Below, one piece after another: positions 1 to 13,855 of a stretch of 64,000 bases of DNA. Origin of the DNA: Halictus rubicundus (lineage: Eukaryota; Arthropoda; Insecta; Hymenoptera; Halictidae); assembly GCF_050948215.1 (NCBI RefSeq), contig NW_027488578.1, forward strand, positions 744,001 through 808,000. Direction: 5' to 3'. Both the position numbers and the translations under genes were made by a program. The first letter of the stretch is position 1; each line of letters opens with the position of its first letter. The notes under the pieces are model-generated. The model searched no databases. It worked only from the letters and a program-made list of their open reading frames with translations, and had not been told where the DNA came from.

Positions 1-2340
1 AGAGGATAGGATAGGATAGAGGATGGGTTAGGATAGAGGATAGGATAGGATAGAGTATAGGATAGGATAGAGGATAGGATAGGGTAGAGTATAGAATAGG
101 AAAGAGCATAGGATAGGATAGGATTGAGGATAGGATAGGATAGAGGATAGGATAGAGGTTTGGTTAGTATAAAGGATAGGAGAGGATAGAGGATAGGATA
201 GGATCGAGGATAGGATAGGATAGATGATAGGATAGGATAGAGGATAGGATAGAGTATAGGATAGAGGATTGAGGATAGGATAGGACAGTGGATAGGATAG
301 AATAGAGCAGATGATAGAGGATAGGATAGGATAGAGGATAGGATAGGATAGAGAATAGGATAGGATAGAGGATAGGATAGGATAGAGGATAGGATAGAGG
401 ATATTATGGGACAGAGGATAGGATACGATAGAGGATAAAATAGGGGATAGGATAGGATAGAGGATAGGATACGATAGAGGATAGGATAGGATAGAGGATA
501 GGATACGATAGAGGATAGGATAGGATAGAGGAAAGGATAGGATAAAGGATAGGATAGGATAGAGGATAGGATAGGATAGAGGATAGGTTAGGATAGAGGA
601 TAGGATAGGATTGAGGATAGGATAGGATAGAGGATAGGATAGGATAGAGGATAGGATAGGATGGAGGATAGGATAGGATAGAGGATAGGATAGAGGATTG
701 GTTAGTATAAAGGCTAGGAGAGGATAGAGGATAGGATAGGATTGAGGATAGGATAGGACAGTGGATAGGATAGAATAGAGCAGATGATAGAGGATAGGAT
801 AGGATAGAGGATAGGATAGGATAGAGAATAGGATAGGATAGAGGATAGGATAGGATAGAGGATAGGATAGAGGATATTATAGGACAGAGGATAGGATACG
901 ATAGAGGATAAAATAGGGGATAGGATAGGATAGAGGATAGGATACGATAGAGGATAGGATAGGATAGAGGATAGGATACGATAGAGGATAGGATAGGATA
1001 GAGGATAGGATAGGATAGAGGATAGGATAGGATAGAGGATAGGATAGGATAGAGGATAGGTTAGGATAGAGGATATGATAGGATAGAGGATTGGATAGTA
1101 TAAAGGATATTAGAGGATAGAGGATAGGATAGGATTGAGAATAGGAAAGGATAGAGGATAGGATATCTGATTGGATAGGTTAGAGGATTGGAGACGATGG
1201 AGGATAGGATAGGATAGAGGATATGATAGGATAGAGGATTGGATAGTATAAAGGATATTAGAGGATAGAGGATAGGAGACGATGGAGGATAGGATAGGAT
1301 AGAGGATTGGATAGGATAGAGGATAGGATAGGATAGAGGATAGGATAGAGGATTGGTTAGTATAAAGGATAGGAGAGGATAGAGGATAGGATAGGATAGA
1401 GGATAGGATAGGATAGAGGATAGGATAGGATAGAGGATAGGATAAGATAGAGGATAGGATAGGATAGAGGATAGGATGGGGGATTGGATACGATAGAGGA
1501 TAGGAGACGATGGAGGATAGGATATGATAGAGGATAGGATAGGATAGATGATAGGATAGGATAGAGGATAGGATAGAGGATAGGATAGAGGATAGGATAG
1601 AGGATAGGATAGGATAGAGGATAGGATAGGATAGAGGATAATATAGGATAGAGGATAGGATAGGATAGAGGATAGCATAGGATTGAGGATAGGATAGGAT
1701 AGAGGATAGGATAGGATAGAGAATAGGATAGGATAGAGGATAGGATAGGATAGAGGATAGGATAGAGGATAGGATAGGATAGAGGATAGGATAGGATAGA
1801 GGATAGGTTAGGATAGAGGATAGGATAGGATAGAGTATAGGATAGGATAGAGGATAGGATAGGGTAGAGTATAGAATAGGAAAGAGCATAGGATAGGATA
1901 GGATTGAGGATAGGATAGGATAGAGGATAGGATAGAGGTTTGGTTAGTATAAAGGATAGGAGAGGATAGAGGATAGGATAGGATCGAGGATAGGATAGGA
2001 TAGATGATAGGATAGGATAGAGGATAGGATAGAGTATAGGATAGAGGATTGAGGATAGGATAGGACAGTGGATAGGATAGAATAGAGCAGATGATAGAGG
2101 ATAGGATAGGATAGAGGATAGGATAGGATAGAGAATAGGATAGGATAGAGGATAGGATAGGATAGAGGATAGGATAGAGGATATTATGGGACAGAGGATA
2201 GGATACGATAGAGGATAAAATAGGGGATAGGATAGGATAGAGGATAGGATACGATAGAGGATAGGATAGGATAGAGGATAGGATACGATAGAGGATAGGA
2301 TAGGATAGAGGAAAGGATAGGATAAAGGATAGTATAGGAT
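1..2340 (+). repeat. Higher-order repeat with 473-bp and 1780-bp spacings
   Basis: The marker run GGATAAAATAGGGG starts near 431, 904 and 2211. This gives a 473-bp duplication of roughly 286-560 onto 759-1033, and a second copy of about 30-560 at 1810-2340 with an offset of 1780 bp. Companion markers (TAGAGTATAG, ATAGAATAGG with AAAGAGCATAGG, AGGTTTGGTTAG, GATCGAGG, CAGTGGATAGG, GAGGAAAGGATAGG) keep the same order and spacing. The same family reappears at about 21.8-24.0, 30.4-33.2 and 33.7 kb. Confidence 0.85.
560..1465 (+). repeat. Segment duplicated 32.8 kb away (copy 1; copy 2 at 33367-34272)
   Basis: This stretch of about 0.9 kb lines up with 33367-34272 at a constant offset of 32807 bp. 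The unusual markers ATATCTGATTGG (1163 and 33970), AAGGCTAGG, TGGTTAGTATAAAGG (1354 and 34161) and AAGATAG (1444 and 34251) all have the same offset. Similarity breaks just right of 1465, where this copy carries GGATGGGGGATTGG. A constant offset over hundreds of bases indicates a recent copying event, not independent monomer drift. Confidence 0.85.
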
Positions 2341-3361
2341 AGAGGATAGGATAGGATAGAGGATAGGTTAGGATAGAGGATAGGATAGGATAGAGTATAG
2401 GATAGGATAGAGGATAGGATAGGATAGAGGATAGGATAGGATAGAGGATAGGATAGGATAGAGGATAGGATAGAGGATAGGATAGGATAGAGGATAGGAT
2501 AGGATAGAGGATAGGATAGAGGATTGGATAGGATAGAGGATATTATAGGATAGAGGATATGATACGATAGCGGATAGGATATAATGGAGTATAGGATAGT
2601 AATGAGGATAGGATAGCGTTGAGGATAGGATAGGATAGAGGATAGGATAGGATAGAGGATAGGTTAGGATAGAGGATAGGATAGGATAGATGATAGGATA
2701 GGATAGAGGGTAGGATAGGATAGAGGATAGGATAGGATAGAGCATAGGATAGGATAGAGGATAGGATAGGATAGAGGATAGGATAGAGGATAGGATAGGA
2801 TAGAGGATGGGATAGGATAGAGGATAGGATATAATGGAGTATAGGATAGGGTTGAGGATACGATAGGATAGAGGTTAGGATAGTGTAGAGAATAGGATAG
2901 GATAGAGGATAGGATTGGATACAGTATAGAATAGGATAGAGCATAGGATAGGATAGGATTGAGGATAGGATAGGATAGGGGATAGGATAGGATAGGATAG
3001 GGGATAGGATAGGATAGAGGATATTATAGGAAAGAGGATAGGATAGGATAGAGGATAGGATAGGATAGAGGATAGGATAGGATAGAGGATAGGATAGGAT
3101 AGAGGATAGGATAGGATAGAGGATAGGATAGGATAGGATAGAGGATAGGATAGGATAGGATAGAGGATAGGATAGGATAGGATAGAGGATAGGATTGGAT
3201 AGAGGATAGGGTAGGATAGAGAATAGGATAGGGTAGAGGATAGGATAGGATTGAGGATAGGATAGGATAGAGGATAGGATAGGATAGAGGATAGGATAGG
3301 ATAGAGGATTGGATATGATAGAGGAAACGATATTCTAGAGAATAGGATAGGAGAGAGGATA

Positions 3362-6325
3362 GGATAGGATAGAGGATAGGATAGGATAGAGGATAGGATA
3401 GGGGATTGGATAGGATAGAGGATAGGATAGGATAGAGGATAGGATAGGGGATTGGATAGGATAGAGGATAGGAGACGATGGAGGATAGGATAGGATAGAG
3501 GATAGGATAGGATAGAGGGTTGGATAGTATAAAGGATAGGTGAGGATAGAGAATAGGATAGCATTGAGGATAGGATAGGATAGTGGGTAGGATAGGATAG
3601 AGCAGACGATAGAGGATAGGATAGGATCGAGGATAGGATAGGGGATTGGATAGAGGATAGGATAGAGGATAGGATAGGATAGAGGATAGGATAGAGGATA
3701 GGATAGAGGATTGGATAGGATAGAGGATATTATAGGATAGAGGATATGATAGGATAGCGGATAGGATATAATGGAGTATAGGATAGGAATGAGGATAGGA
3801 TAGCGTTGAGGATAGGATAGGATAGAGGATAGGATAGGATAGAGGATGGGTTAGGATAGAGGATAGGATAGGATAGAGGATAGGATAGGATAGAGGATAG
3901 GATAGGATAGAGGATAGGTTAGGATAGAGGATAGGATACGATAGAGGATAGGATAGGATAGAGGATAGGATAGGATAGAGGATAGGTTAGGATAGAGGAT
4001 AGGATACGATAGAGGATAGGATAGGATAGAGGATAGGATAGGATAGAGTATAGAATAGGATAGAGCATAGGATAGGATAGGATTGAGGGAAGGATAGGAT
4101 AGAGGATAGGATAGGATAGAGGATAGGATAGGATAGAGAATAGGATAGGATAGATGATATTATAGGCAAGAGGATAGGATATGATAGAGGATACGATATT
4201 ATAGAGGATAGGATAGGATAGAGGATAGGATAGGCTAGAGGATAGGATCAGATAGAGGATAGGATAGGATAGAGGATAGGATAGGATAGAGGATAGGATA
4301 GGATAGATTATAGGGTAGGATAGAGGATAGGATAGGATAGAGGATAGGATAGGATAGGATAGAGGATAGGATAGGATAGATGATATTATAGGAAAGAGGA
4401 TAGGATACGATAGAGGATACGATATTATAGAGAATAGGATAGGATAGAGTATCGGATAGGATAGGACAGAGGATAGGATAGGGGATTGGATAGGATAGAG
4501 GACAGGAGACGATAGAGGATAATATAGGATAGAGGATAGGATAGGATAGAGAATAGGATAGGATAGATGACATTACAGGCAAGAGGATAGAATATGATAT
4601 AGGATACGATATTATAGAGGATAGGATAGGATAGAGGATAGGATCGGATAGTTGATAGGATAGGATAGAGGATAGGATAGAGGATAGGATAGAGGATTGG
4701 ATAGGATAGAGGATATTATAGGATAGAGGATATGATAAGATAGCGGATAGGATATAATGGAGTATAGGATAGGAATGAGGATAGGATAGCGTTGAGGATA
4801 GGATAGGATAGAGGATAGGATAGGATAGAGGATGGATTAGGATAGAGGATAGGATAGGATAGAGGATAGGATAGGATAGAGGATAGGATAGGATAGAGGA
4901 TAGGATAGGATAGAGTATAGGATAGGATAGAGGATAGGATAGGATAGAGGATAGGATAGAGGATTGGATAGGATAGAGGACAGGAGACGATATAAGATAA
5001 GATAGGGGATTGGATAGGATAGAGGATAGGATAGGATAGAGGATAGGATAGGATAGAGGATAGGATAGGATAGAGGATAGGATAGAGGATAGGATAGAGG
5101 ATAGGATAGAGGATAGGATAGGATAGAGGATAGGATCGAGGATAGGATAGAGGATTGGATAGGATAGAGGATATTATAGGATAGAGGATATGATAGGATA
5201 GCGGATAGGATATAATGGAGTATAGGATAGGAATGAGGATAGGATAGCGTTGAGGATAGGATTGGATAGAGGATAGGATAGGATAGAGGGTAGGTTAGGA
5301 TAGAGGATAGGATAGGATAGAGGATAGGATAGGAAAGAGGATAGGATAGGGTAGAGGATAGGTTAGGATAGACGATTGGATAGCATAAAGGATAGGTGAG
5401 GATAGAGAATAGGATAGCATTGTGGATAGGATAGGATAGTGGATAGGATAGGATAGAGCAGACGATAGAGGATAGGATAGGATCGAGGATAGGATAGGGG
5501 ATTGGATAGGATAGAGGATAGGAGACGATGGAGGATAGGATAGGATAGAGGATAGGGTAGGATAGAGGATTGGATAAGATAGAGGATAGGTTAGGATAGA
5601 GGATATGATACGATAGCGGATAGGATATAATGGAGTATACGATAGTAATGAGGATAGGATAGCGTTGAGGATAGGATAGGATAGAGGATAGGATAGGATA
5701 GAGGATAGGTTAGGATAGAGGATAGGATAGGATAGAGGATAGGATAGGATAGAGGATAGGATAGGATAGAGGATAGGATAGGATAGAGTATAGGATAGGA
5801 TAGAGGATAGGATAGGATAGAGGATAGGATAGAGGATTGGATAGGATAGAGGACAGGAGACGATATAAGATAAGATAGGGGATTGGATAGGATAGAGGAT
5901 AGGATAGGATAGAGGATAGGATAGTGGATTGGATAGGATTGAGGATAGGATAGGATAGAGGATAGGATAGGGGATTGGATAGGATAGAGGATAGGATAGG
6001 GGATTGGATAGGATAGAGGATAGGATAGGGGATTGGATAGGATAGAGGATAGGAGACGATGGAGGATAGGATAGGATAGAGGATAGGATAGGATAGAGGG
6101 TTGGATAGTATAAAGGATAGGTGAGGATAGAGAATAGGATAGCATTGAGGATAGGATAGGATAGTGGGTAGGATAGGATAGAGCAGACGATAGAGGATAG
6201 GATAGGATCGAGGATAGGATAGGGGATTGGATATGATAGAGGATAGGAGACGATGGAGGATAGGATAGGATAGAGGATAGGATAGGATAGAGGATTGGAT
6301 AAGATAGAGGATAGGTTAGGATAGA
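3362..6325 (+). repeat. About 2.96-kb higher-order block, copy A (copy B at 10892-13855)
   Basis: The block matches 10892-13855 at a fixed offset of 7530 bp over nearly 3 kb. Scattered single-base differences were seen, for example GATGGATTAG here against GATGGGTTAG in copy B, and AGGATAGGGG against AGGATAAGGG. Minus-strand open frames inside the two copies have identical lengths and peptides (3987-4169 with 11517-11699, 4235-4582 with 11765-12112, 5591-6145 with 13121-13675). The left edge is near 3361, where this copy continues into GAGAGAGG and copy B does not. Confidence 0.9.
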
Positions 6326-6339
6326 GAATAGGATAGGAT

Positions 6340-7187
6340 AGGATAGAGGATAGGATAGGATAGAGGATAGGATAGGATAGAGGATAGGATAGGATAGAGG
6401 ATAGGATAGGATAGAGGATAGGATAGGATAGAGGATAGGATAGGATAGAGGATAGGATAGGATAGAGGATAGGATAGGATAGAGGATAGGATAGGATAGA
6501 GGATAGGATAGGATAGAGGATAGGATAGGATAGAGGATAGGATAGGATAGAGGATAGGATAGGATAGAGGATAGGATAGGATAGAGGATAGGATAGGATA
6601 GAGGATAGGATAGGATAGAGGATAGGATAGGATAGAGGATAGGATAGGATAGAGGATAGGATAGGATAGAGGATAGGATAGGATAGAGGATAGGATAGGA
6701 TAGAGGATAGGATAGGATAGAGGATAGGATAGGATAGAGGATAGGATAGGATAGAGGATAGGATAGGATAGAGGATAGGATAGGATAGAGGATAGGATAG
6801 GATAGAGGATAGGATAGGATAGAGGATAGGATAGGATAGAGGATAGGATAGGATAGAGGATAGGATAGGATAGAGGATAGGATAGGATAGAGGATAGGAT
6901 AGGATAGAGGATAGGATAGGATAGAGGATAGGATAGGATAGAGGATAGGATAGGATAGAGGATAGGATAGGATAGAGGATAGGATAGGATAGAGGATAGG
7001 ATAGGATAGAGGATAGGATAGGATAGAGGATAGGATAGGATAGAGGATAGGATAGGATAGAGGATAGGATAGGATAGAGGATAGGATAGGATAGAGGATA
7101 GGATAGGATAGAGGATAGGATAGGATAGAGGATAGGATAGGATAGAGGATAGGATAGGATAGAGGATAGGATAGGATAGAGGATAGG
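6340..7187 (+). repeat. Homogeneous tract of about 50 canonical 17-bp monomers
   Basis: By eye the 17-bp unit repeats without a substitution or length change for about 850 bp, until a GGGTAGG variant near 7188. Such purity next to strongly diverged monomers suggests a recently amplified or gene-converted tract. An equally pure tract follows the same left flank at 53774-54640, and the two differ by exactly one 17-bp unit between flanking markers (offset 47440 on the left, 47423 on the right). Confidence 0.9.
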
Positions 7188-7199
7188 GTAGGATAGAGG

Positions 7200-8250
7200 A
7201 TAGGATAGGATAGAGGATAGGATAGAGGATTGGTTAGTATAAAGGATAGGAGAGGATAGAGGATAGGATAGGATAGAGGATAGGATAGAGGATAGGATAG
7301 AGGATTGGATAGGATAGAGGATATTATAGGATAGAGGATATGAGAGGATAGCGGATAGGATATAATGGAGTATAGGATAGTAATGAGGATAGGATAGCGT
7401 TGAGGATTGGATAGGATAGAGGATATTATAGGATAGAGGATATGATACGATAGCGGATAGGATATAATGGAGTATAGGATAGTAATGAGGATAGGATAGC
7501 GTTGAGGATAGGATAGGATAGAGGATAGGTTAGGATAGAGGATAGGATAGGATAGAGGATAGGATAATATAGAGGATAGGATAGGATAGAGGATAGGTTA
7601 GGATAGAGGATAGGATACGATAGAGGATAGGACAGGATAGAGGATAGGATAGGATAGAGGATAGGATAGGATAGAGGATATGATAGGGGATTCTATAGGA
7701 TAGAGGATAGGAGACGATGGAGGATAGGATAGGATAGAGGATAGGATAGGGTAGAGGATAGGATAGGATAGAGGATAGGATAGGATAGAGGATACGATAG
7801 GATAGGATAGAGGATACGATAGGATAGGATAGAGGATACGATAGGATAGAGGAGAGGATAGGATAGAGGATAGGATAGAGGATAGGATAGAGGATTGGAT
7901 AGGATAGAGGATATGATAGGATAGCGGATAGGATAGGGTTCAGGATAGGATAGGATAGAGGATAGGATAGGATAGAGGATATGTTAGGATAGAGGATAGG
8001 ATAGGATAGAGGATAGGATAGGATAGAGGATAGGATAGGATAGAGGATAGGATTGGATAGAGGATAGGATAGGATAGAGAATAGGATAGGATAGAGGATA
8101 GGATAGGATAGAGGATAGGATAGGATAGAGGATAGGATAGGATATAGGATAGGATAGGATAGAGGATAGGATAGGATAGAGGATAGGATAGGATAGGATA
8201 GAGGATAGGATAGGATAGAGGATAGGATAGGATAGAGGATAGGATATGAT
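7200..8250 (+). repeat. Higher-order segment with copies at 15310-16377 and about 54623-55673
   Basis: Markers TGGTTAGTATAAAGG (7231 and 15341) and GGATTCTATAGG (7688 and 15798) share an offset of 8110 bp. By the GAGGAAACGATATT marker (about 8252 and 16379) the offset has become 8127, one extra 17-bp monomer. Against the copy near 54.6-55.5 kb the offset is 47423. Single-monomer gains and losses between otherwise constant blocks are what slippage or unequal exchange would give. Confidence 0.82.
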
Positions 8251-9390
8251 AGAGGAAACGATATTATAGAGAATAGGATAGGAGAGAGGATAGGATAGGA
8301 TAGAGGATAGGATAGGATAGAGGATAGGATAGAGGATAGGATAGGATAGAGGATAGGATAGGATAGAGGATAGGATAGGATAGAGGATAGGATAGGATAG
8401 AGGATAGGATAGGATAGAGGATAGGATAGGATAGAGGATAGGATAGGATAGAGGATAGGATAGGATAGAGGATAGGTTAGGATAGAGGATAGGATACGAT
8501 AGAGGATAGGACAGGATAGAGGATAGGATAGGATAGAGGATAGGATAGGATAGAGGATAGGATAGGGGATTCTATAGGATAGAGGATAGGAGACGATGGA
8601 GGATAGGATAGGATAGAGGATAGGATAGGGTAGAGGATAGGATAGGATAGAGGATACGATAGGATAGAGGATACGATAGGATAGGATAGAGGATACGATA
8701 GGATAGGATAGAGGATACGATAGGATAGAGGAGAGGATAGGATAGAGGATAGGATAGAGGATAGGATAGAGGATTGGATAGGATAGAGGATATGATAGGA
8801 TAGCGGATAGGATAGGGTTCAGGATAGGATAGGATAGAGGATAGGATAGGTTAGAGGATATGTTAGGATAGAGGATAGGATAGGATAGAGGATAGGATAG
8901 GATTGAGGATAGGATAGGATAGAGGATAGGATAGGATAGAGGATAGGATAGGATAGAGGATAGGATAGGATAGAGGATAGGATAGGATAGGATAGAGGAT
9001 AGGATAGGATAGAGGATATGATAGGATAGAGGATAGGATGGGATAGAGGATAGGATAGGATATAGGATAGGATAGAGGATAGGATAGGATAGAGGATAGG
9101 ATAGGATAGAGGATAGGATAGGATAGAGGATAGGATTGGATAGAGGATAGGATAGGATAGAGAATAGGATAGGATAGAGGATAGGATAGGATTGAGGATA
9201 GGATAGGATAGAGGATAGGATAGGATAGAGGATAGGATAGGATAGAGGATAGGATAGGATAGAGGATAGGATAGGATAGAGGATAGGATAGGATAGAGGA
9301 TAGGATAGGGGATTGGATAGGATAGAGGATAGGAGACGATGGGGGATAGGATAGGATGTAGGATTGGATAGGATAGAGGATATGATAGGA

Positions 9391-11180
9391 TAGAGGATAG
9401 GATAGGATAGAGGATAGGATAGGATAGGATAGAGGATAGGATAGGATAGATGATATTATAGGAAAGAGGATAGGATACGATAGAGGATACGATATTATAG
9501 AGAATAGGATAGGATAGAGTATCGGATAGGATAGGACAGAGGATAGGATAGGGGATTGGATAGGATAGAGGACAGCAGACGATAGAGGATAATATAGGAT
9601 AGAGGATAGGATAGGATAGAGAATAGGATAGGATAGATGACATTACAGGCAAGAGGATAGAATATGATATAGGATACGATATTATAGAGGATAGGATAGG
9701 ATAGAGGATAGGATCGGATAGAGGATAGGATAGGATAGAGGATAGGATAGGATAGAGGATAGGATAGGATAGAGGATAGGATAGGGGATTGGATAGGATA
9801 GAGGATTGGAGACGATGGAGGATAGGATAGGATGTAGGATTGGATAGGATAGAGGATAGGATAGGATAGAGGATAGGGTAGGGGATTGGATAGGATAGAG
9901 GATAGGAGACGATGGAGGATAGGATAGAGGATATGATAGGATAGAGGATATGATAGAGGATAGGATAGAGAATATTATAGGATAGAGGATATGATACGAT
10001 AGCGGATAGGATATAATGGAGTATAGGATAGTAATGAGGATAGGATAGGATAGAGGATAGGATAGGATAGAGGATAGGATAGAGGATAGGATAGAGGATA
10101 GGATAGAGGATAGGATAGGATAGAGGATAGGATAGAGGATAGGATAGAGGATTGGATAGGATAGAGGATATTATAGGATAGAGGATATGATAGGATAGCG
10201 GATAGGATATAATGGAGTATAGGATAGGAATGAGGATAGGATAGCGTTGAGGATAGGATTGGATAGAGGATAGGATAGGATAGAGGGTAGGTTAGGATAG
10301 AGGATAGGATAGGATAGAGGATAGGATAGGAAAGAGGATAGGATAGGATAGAGGATAGGTTAGGATAGACGATTGGATAGCATAAAGGATAGGTGAGGAT
10401 AGAGAATACGATAGCATTGTGGATAGGATAGGATAGTGGATAGGATAGGATAGAGCAGACGATAGAGGATAGGATAGGATCGAGGATAGGATAGGGGATT
10501 GGATAGGATAGAGGATAGGAGACGATGGAGGATAGGATAGGATAGAGGATAGGATAGGATAGAGGATTGGATAAGATAGAGGATAGGTTAGGATAGAGGA
10601 TATGATACGATAGCGGATAGGATATAATGGAGTATACGATAGTAATGAGGATAGGATAGCGTTGAGGATAGGATAGGATAGAGGATAGGATAGGATAGAG
10701 GATAGGTTAGGATAGAGGATAGGATAGGATAGAGGATAGGATAGGATAGAGGATAGGATAGGATAGGATAGAGGATAGGATAGGATAGAGTATAGGATAG
10801 GATAGAGGATAGGATAGGATAGGATAGAGGCTAGGATAGAGGATTGGATAGGATAGAGGACAGGAGACGATATAAGATAAGATAGGGGATTGGATAGGAT
10901 AGAGGATAGGATAGGATAGAGGATAGGATAGGGGATTGGATAGGATAGAGGATACGATAGGATAGAGGATAGGATAGGGGATTGGATAGGATAGAGGATA
11001 GGAGACGATGGAGGATAGGATAGGATAGAGGATAGGATAGGATAGAGGGTTGGATAGTATAAAGGATAGGTGAGGATAGAGAATAGGATAGCATTGAGGA
11101 TAGGATAGGATAGTGGGTAGGATAGGATAGAGCAGACGATAGAGGATAGGATAGGATCGAGGATAGGATAGGGGATTGGA
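9391..11180 (+). repeat. About 1.8-kb segment duplicated 37.3 kb away (copy at 46701-48473)
   Basis: The segment aligns with 46701-48473 at an offset of 37310 bp, dropping to 37293 (17 bp less) by the right end. A diagnostic shared variant is GACAGCAGACGATAG, where other copies read GACAGGAGACGATAG. The left edge is near 9391. The right edge is near 11180, where this copy has GATTGGATAGAGG and the other GATTGGATATGATAG. Confidence 0.85.
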
Positions 11181-13855
11181 TAGAGGATAGGATAGAGGAT
11201 AGGATAGGATAGAGGATAGGATAGAGGATAGGATAGAGGATTGGATAGGATAGAGGATATTATAGGATAGAGGATATGATAGGATAGCGGATAGGATATA
11301 ATGGAGTATAGGATAGGAATGAGGATAGGATAGCGTTGAGGATAGGATAGGATAGAGGATAGGATAGGATAGAGGATGGGTTAGGATAGAGGATAGGATA
11401 GGATAGAGGATAGGATAGGATAGAGGATAGGATAGGATAGAGGATAGGTTAGGATAGAGGATAGGATACGATAGAGGATAGGATAGGATAGAGGATAGGA
11501 TAGGATAGAGGATAGGTTAGGATAGAGGATAGGATACGATAGAGGATAGGATAGGATAGAGGATAGGATAGGATAGAGTATAGAATAGGATAGAGCATAG
11601 GATAGGATAGGATTGAGGGAAGGATAGGATAGAGGATAGGATAGGATAGAGGATAGGATAGGATAGAGAATAGGATAGGATAGATGATATTATAGGCAAG
11701 AGGATAGGATATGATAGAGGATACGATATTATAGAGGATAGGATAGGATAGAGGATAGGATAGGCTAGAGGATAGGATCAGATAGAGGATAGGATAGGAT
11801 AGAGGATAGGATAGGATAGAGGATAGGATAGGATAGATTATAGGGTAGGATAGAGGATAGGATAGGATAGAGGATAGGATAGGATAGGATAGAGGATAGG
11901 ATAGGATAGATGATATTATAGGAAAGAGGATAGGATACGATAGAGGATACGATATTATAGAGAATAGGATAGGATAGAGTATCGGATAGGATAGGACAGA
12001 GGATAGGATAGGGGATTGGATAGGATAGAGGACAGGAGACGATAGAGGATAATATAGGATAGAGGATAGGATAGGATAGAGAATAGGATAGGATAGATGA
12101 CATTACAGGCAAGAGGATAGAATATGATATAGGATACGATATTATAGAGGATAGGATAGGATAGAGGATAGGATCGGATAGTTGATAGGATAGGATAGAG
12201 GATAGGATAGAGGATAGGATAGAGGATTGGATAGGATAGAGGATATTATAGGATAGAGGATATGATAGGATAGCGGATAGGATATAATGGAGTATAGGAT
12301 AGGAATGAGGATAGGATAGCGTTGAGGATAGGATAGGATAGAGGATAGGATAGGATAGAGGATGGGTTAGGATAGAGGATAGGATAGGATAGAGGATAGG
12401 ATAGGATAGAGGATAGGATAGGATAGAGGATAGGATAGGATAGAGTATAGGATAGGATAGAGGATAGGATAGGATAGAGGATAGGATAGAGGATTGGATA
12501 GGATAGAGGACAGGAGACGATATAAGATAAGATAGGGGATTGGATAGGATAGAGGATAGGATAGGATAGAGGATAGGATAGGATAGAGGATAGGATAGGA
12601 TAGAGGATAGGATAGAGGATAGGATAGAGGATAGGATAGAGGATAGGATAGGATAGAGGATAGGATCGAGGATAGGATAGAGGATTGGATAGGATAGAGG
12701 ATATTATAGGATAGAGGATATGATAGGATAGCGGATAGGATATAATGGAGTATAGGATAGGAATGAGGATAGGATAGCGTTGAGGATAGGATTGGATAGA
12801 GGATAGGATAGGATAGAGGGTAGGTTAGGATAGAGGATAGGATAGGATAGAGGATAGGATAGGAAAGAGGATAGGATAGGGTAGAGGATAGGTTAGGATA
12901 GACGATTGGATAGCATAAAGGATAGGTGAGGATAGAGAATAGGATAGCATTGTGGATAGGATAGGATAGTGGATAGGATAGGATAGAGCAGACGATAGAG
13001 GATAGGATAGGATCGAGGATAGGATAAGGGATTGGATAGGATAGAGGATAGGAGACGATGGAGGATAGGATAGGATAGAGGATAGGATAGGATAGAGGAT
13101 TGGATAAGATAGAGGATAGGTTAGGATAGAGGATATGATACGATAGCGGATAGGATATAATGGAGTATACGATAGTAATGAGGATAGGATAGCGTTGAGG
13201 ATAGGATAGGATAGAGGATAGGATAGGATAGAGGATAGGTTAGGATAGAGGATAGGATAGGATAGAGGATAGGATAGGATAGAGGATAGGATAGGATAGA
13301 GGATAGGATAGGATAGAGTATAGGATAGGATAGAGGATAGGATAGGATAGAGGATAGGATAGAGGATTGGATAGGATAGAGGACAGGAGACGATATAAGA
13401 TAAGATAGGGGATTGGATAGGATAGAGGATAGGATAGGATAGAGGATAGGATAGTGGATTGGATAGGATTGAGGATAGGATAGGATAGAGGATAGGATAG
13501 GGGATTGGATAGGATAGAGGATAGGATAGGGGATTGGATAGGATAGAGGATAGGATAGGGGATTGGATAGGATAGAGGATAGGAGACGATGGAGGATAGG
13601 ATAGGATAGAGGATAGGATAGGATAGAGGGTTGGATAGTATAAAGGATAGGTGAGGATAGAGAATAGGATAGCATTGAGGATAGGATAGGATAGTGGGTA
13701 GGATAGGATAGAGCAGACGATAGAGGATAGGATAGGATCGAGGATAGGATAGGGGATTGGATATGATAGAGGATAGGAGACGATGGAGGATAGGATAGGA
13801 TAGAGGATAGGATAGGATAGAGGATTGGATAAGATAGAGGATAGGTTAGGATAGA
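10892..13855 (+). repeat. About 2.96-kb higher-order block, copy B (copy A at 3362-6325)
   Basis: This is the partner of 3362-6325 at an offset of 7530 bp, with only occasional substitutions and no length change that I could see. Immediately to the right both copies run into homogeneous 17-mer tracts of different length. The tract after this copy is shorter and is interrupted near 14011-14030 by a 22-bp and a 12-bp unit. Confidence 0.9.
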
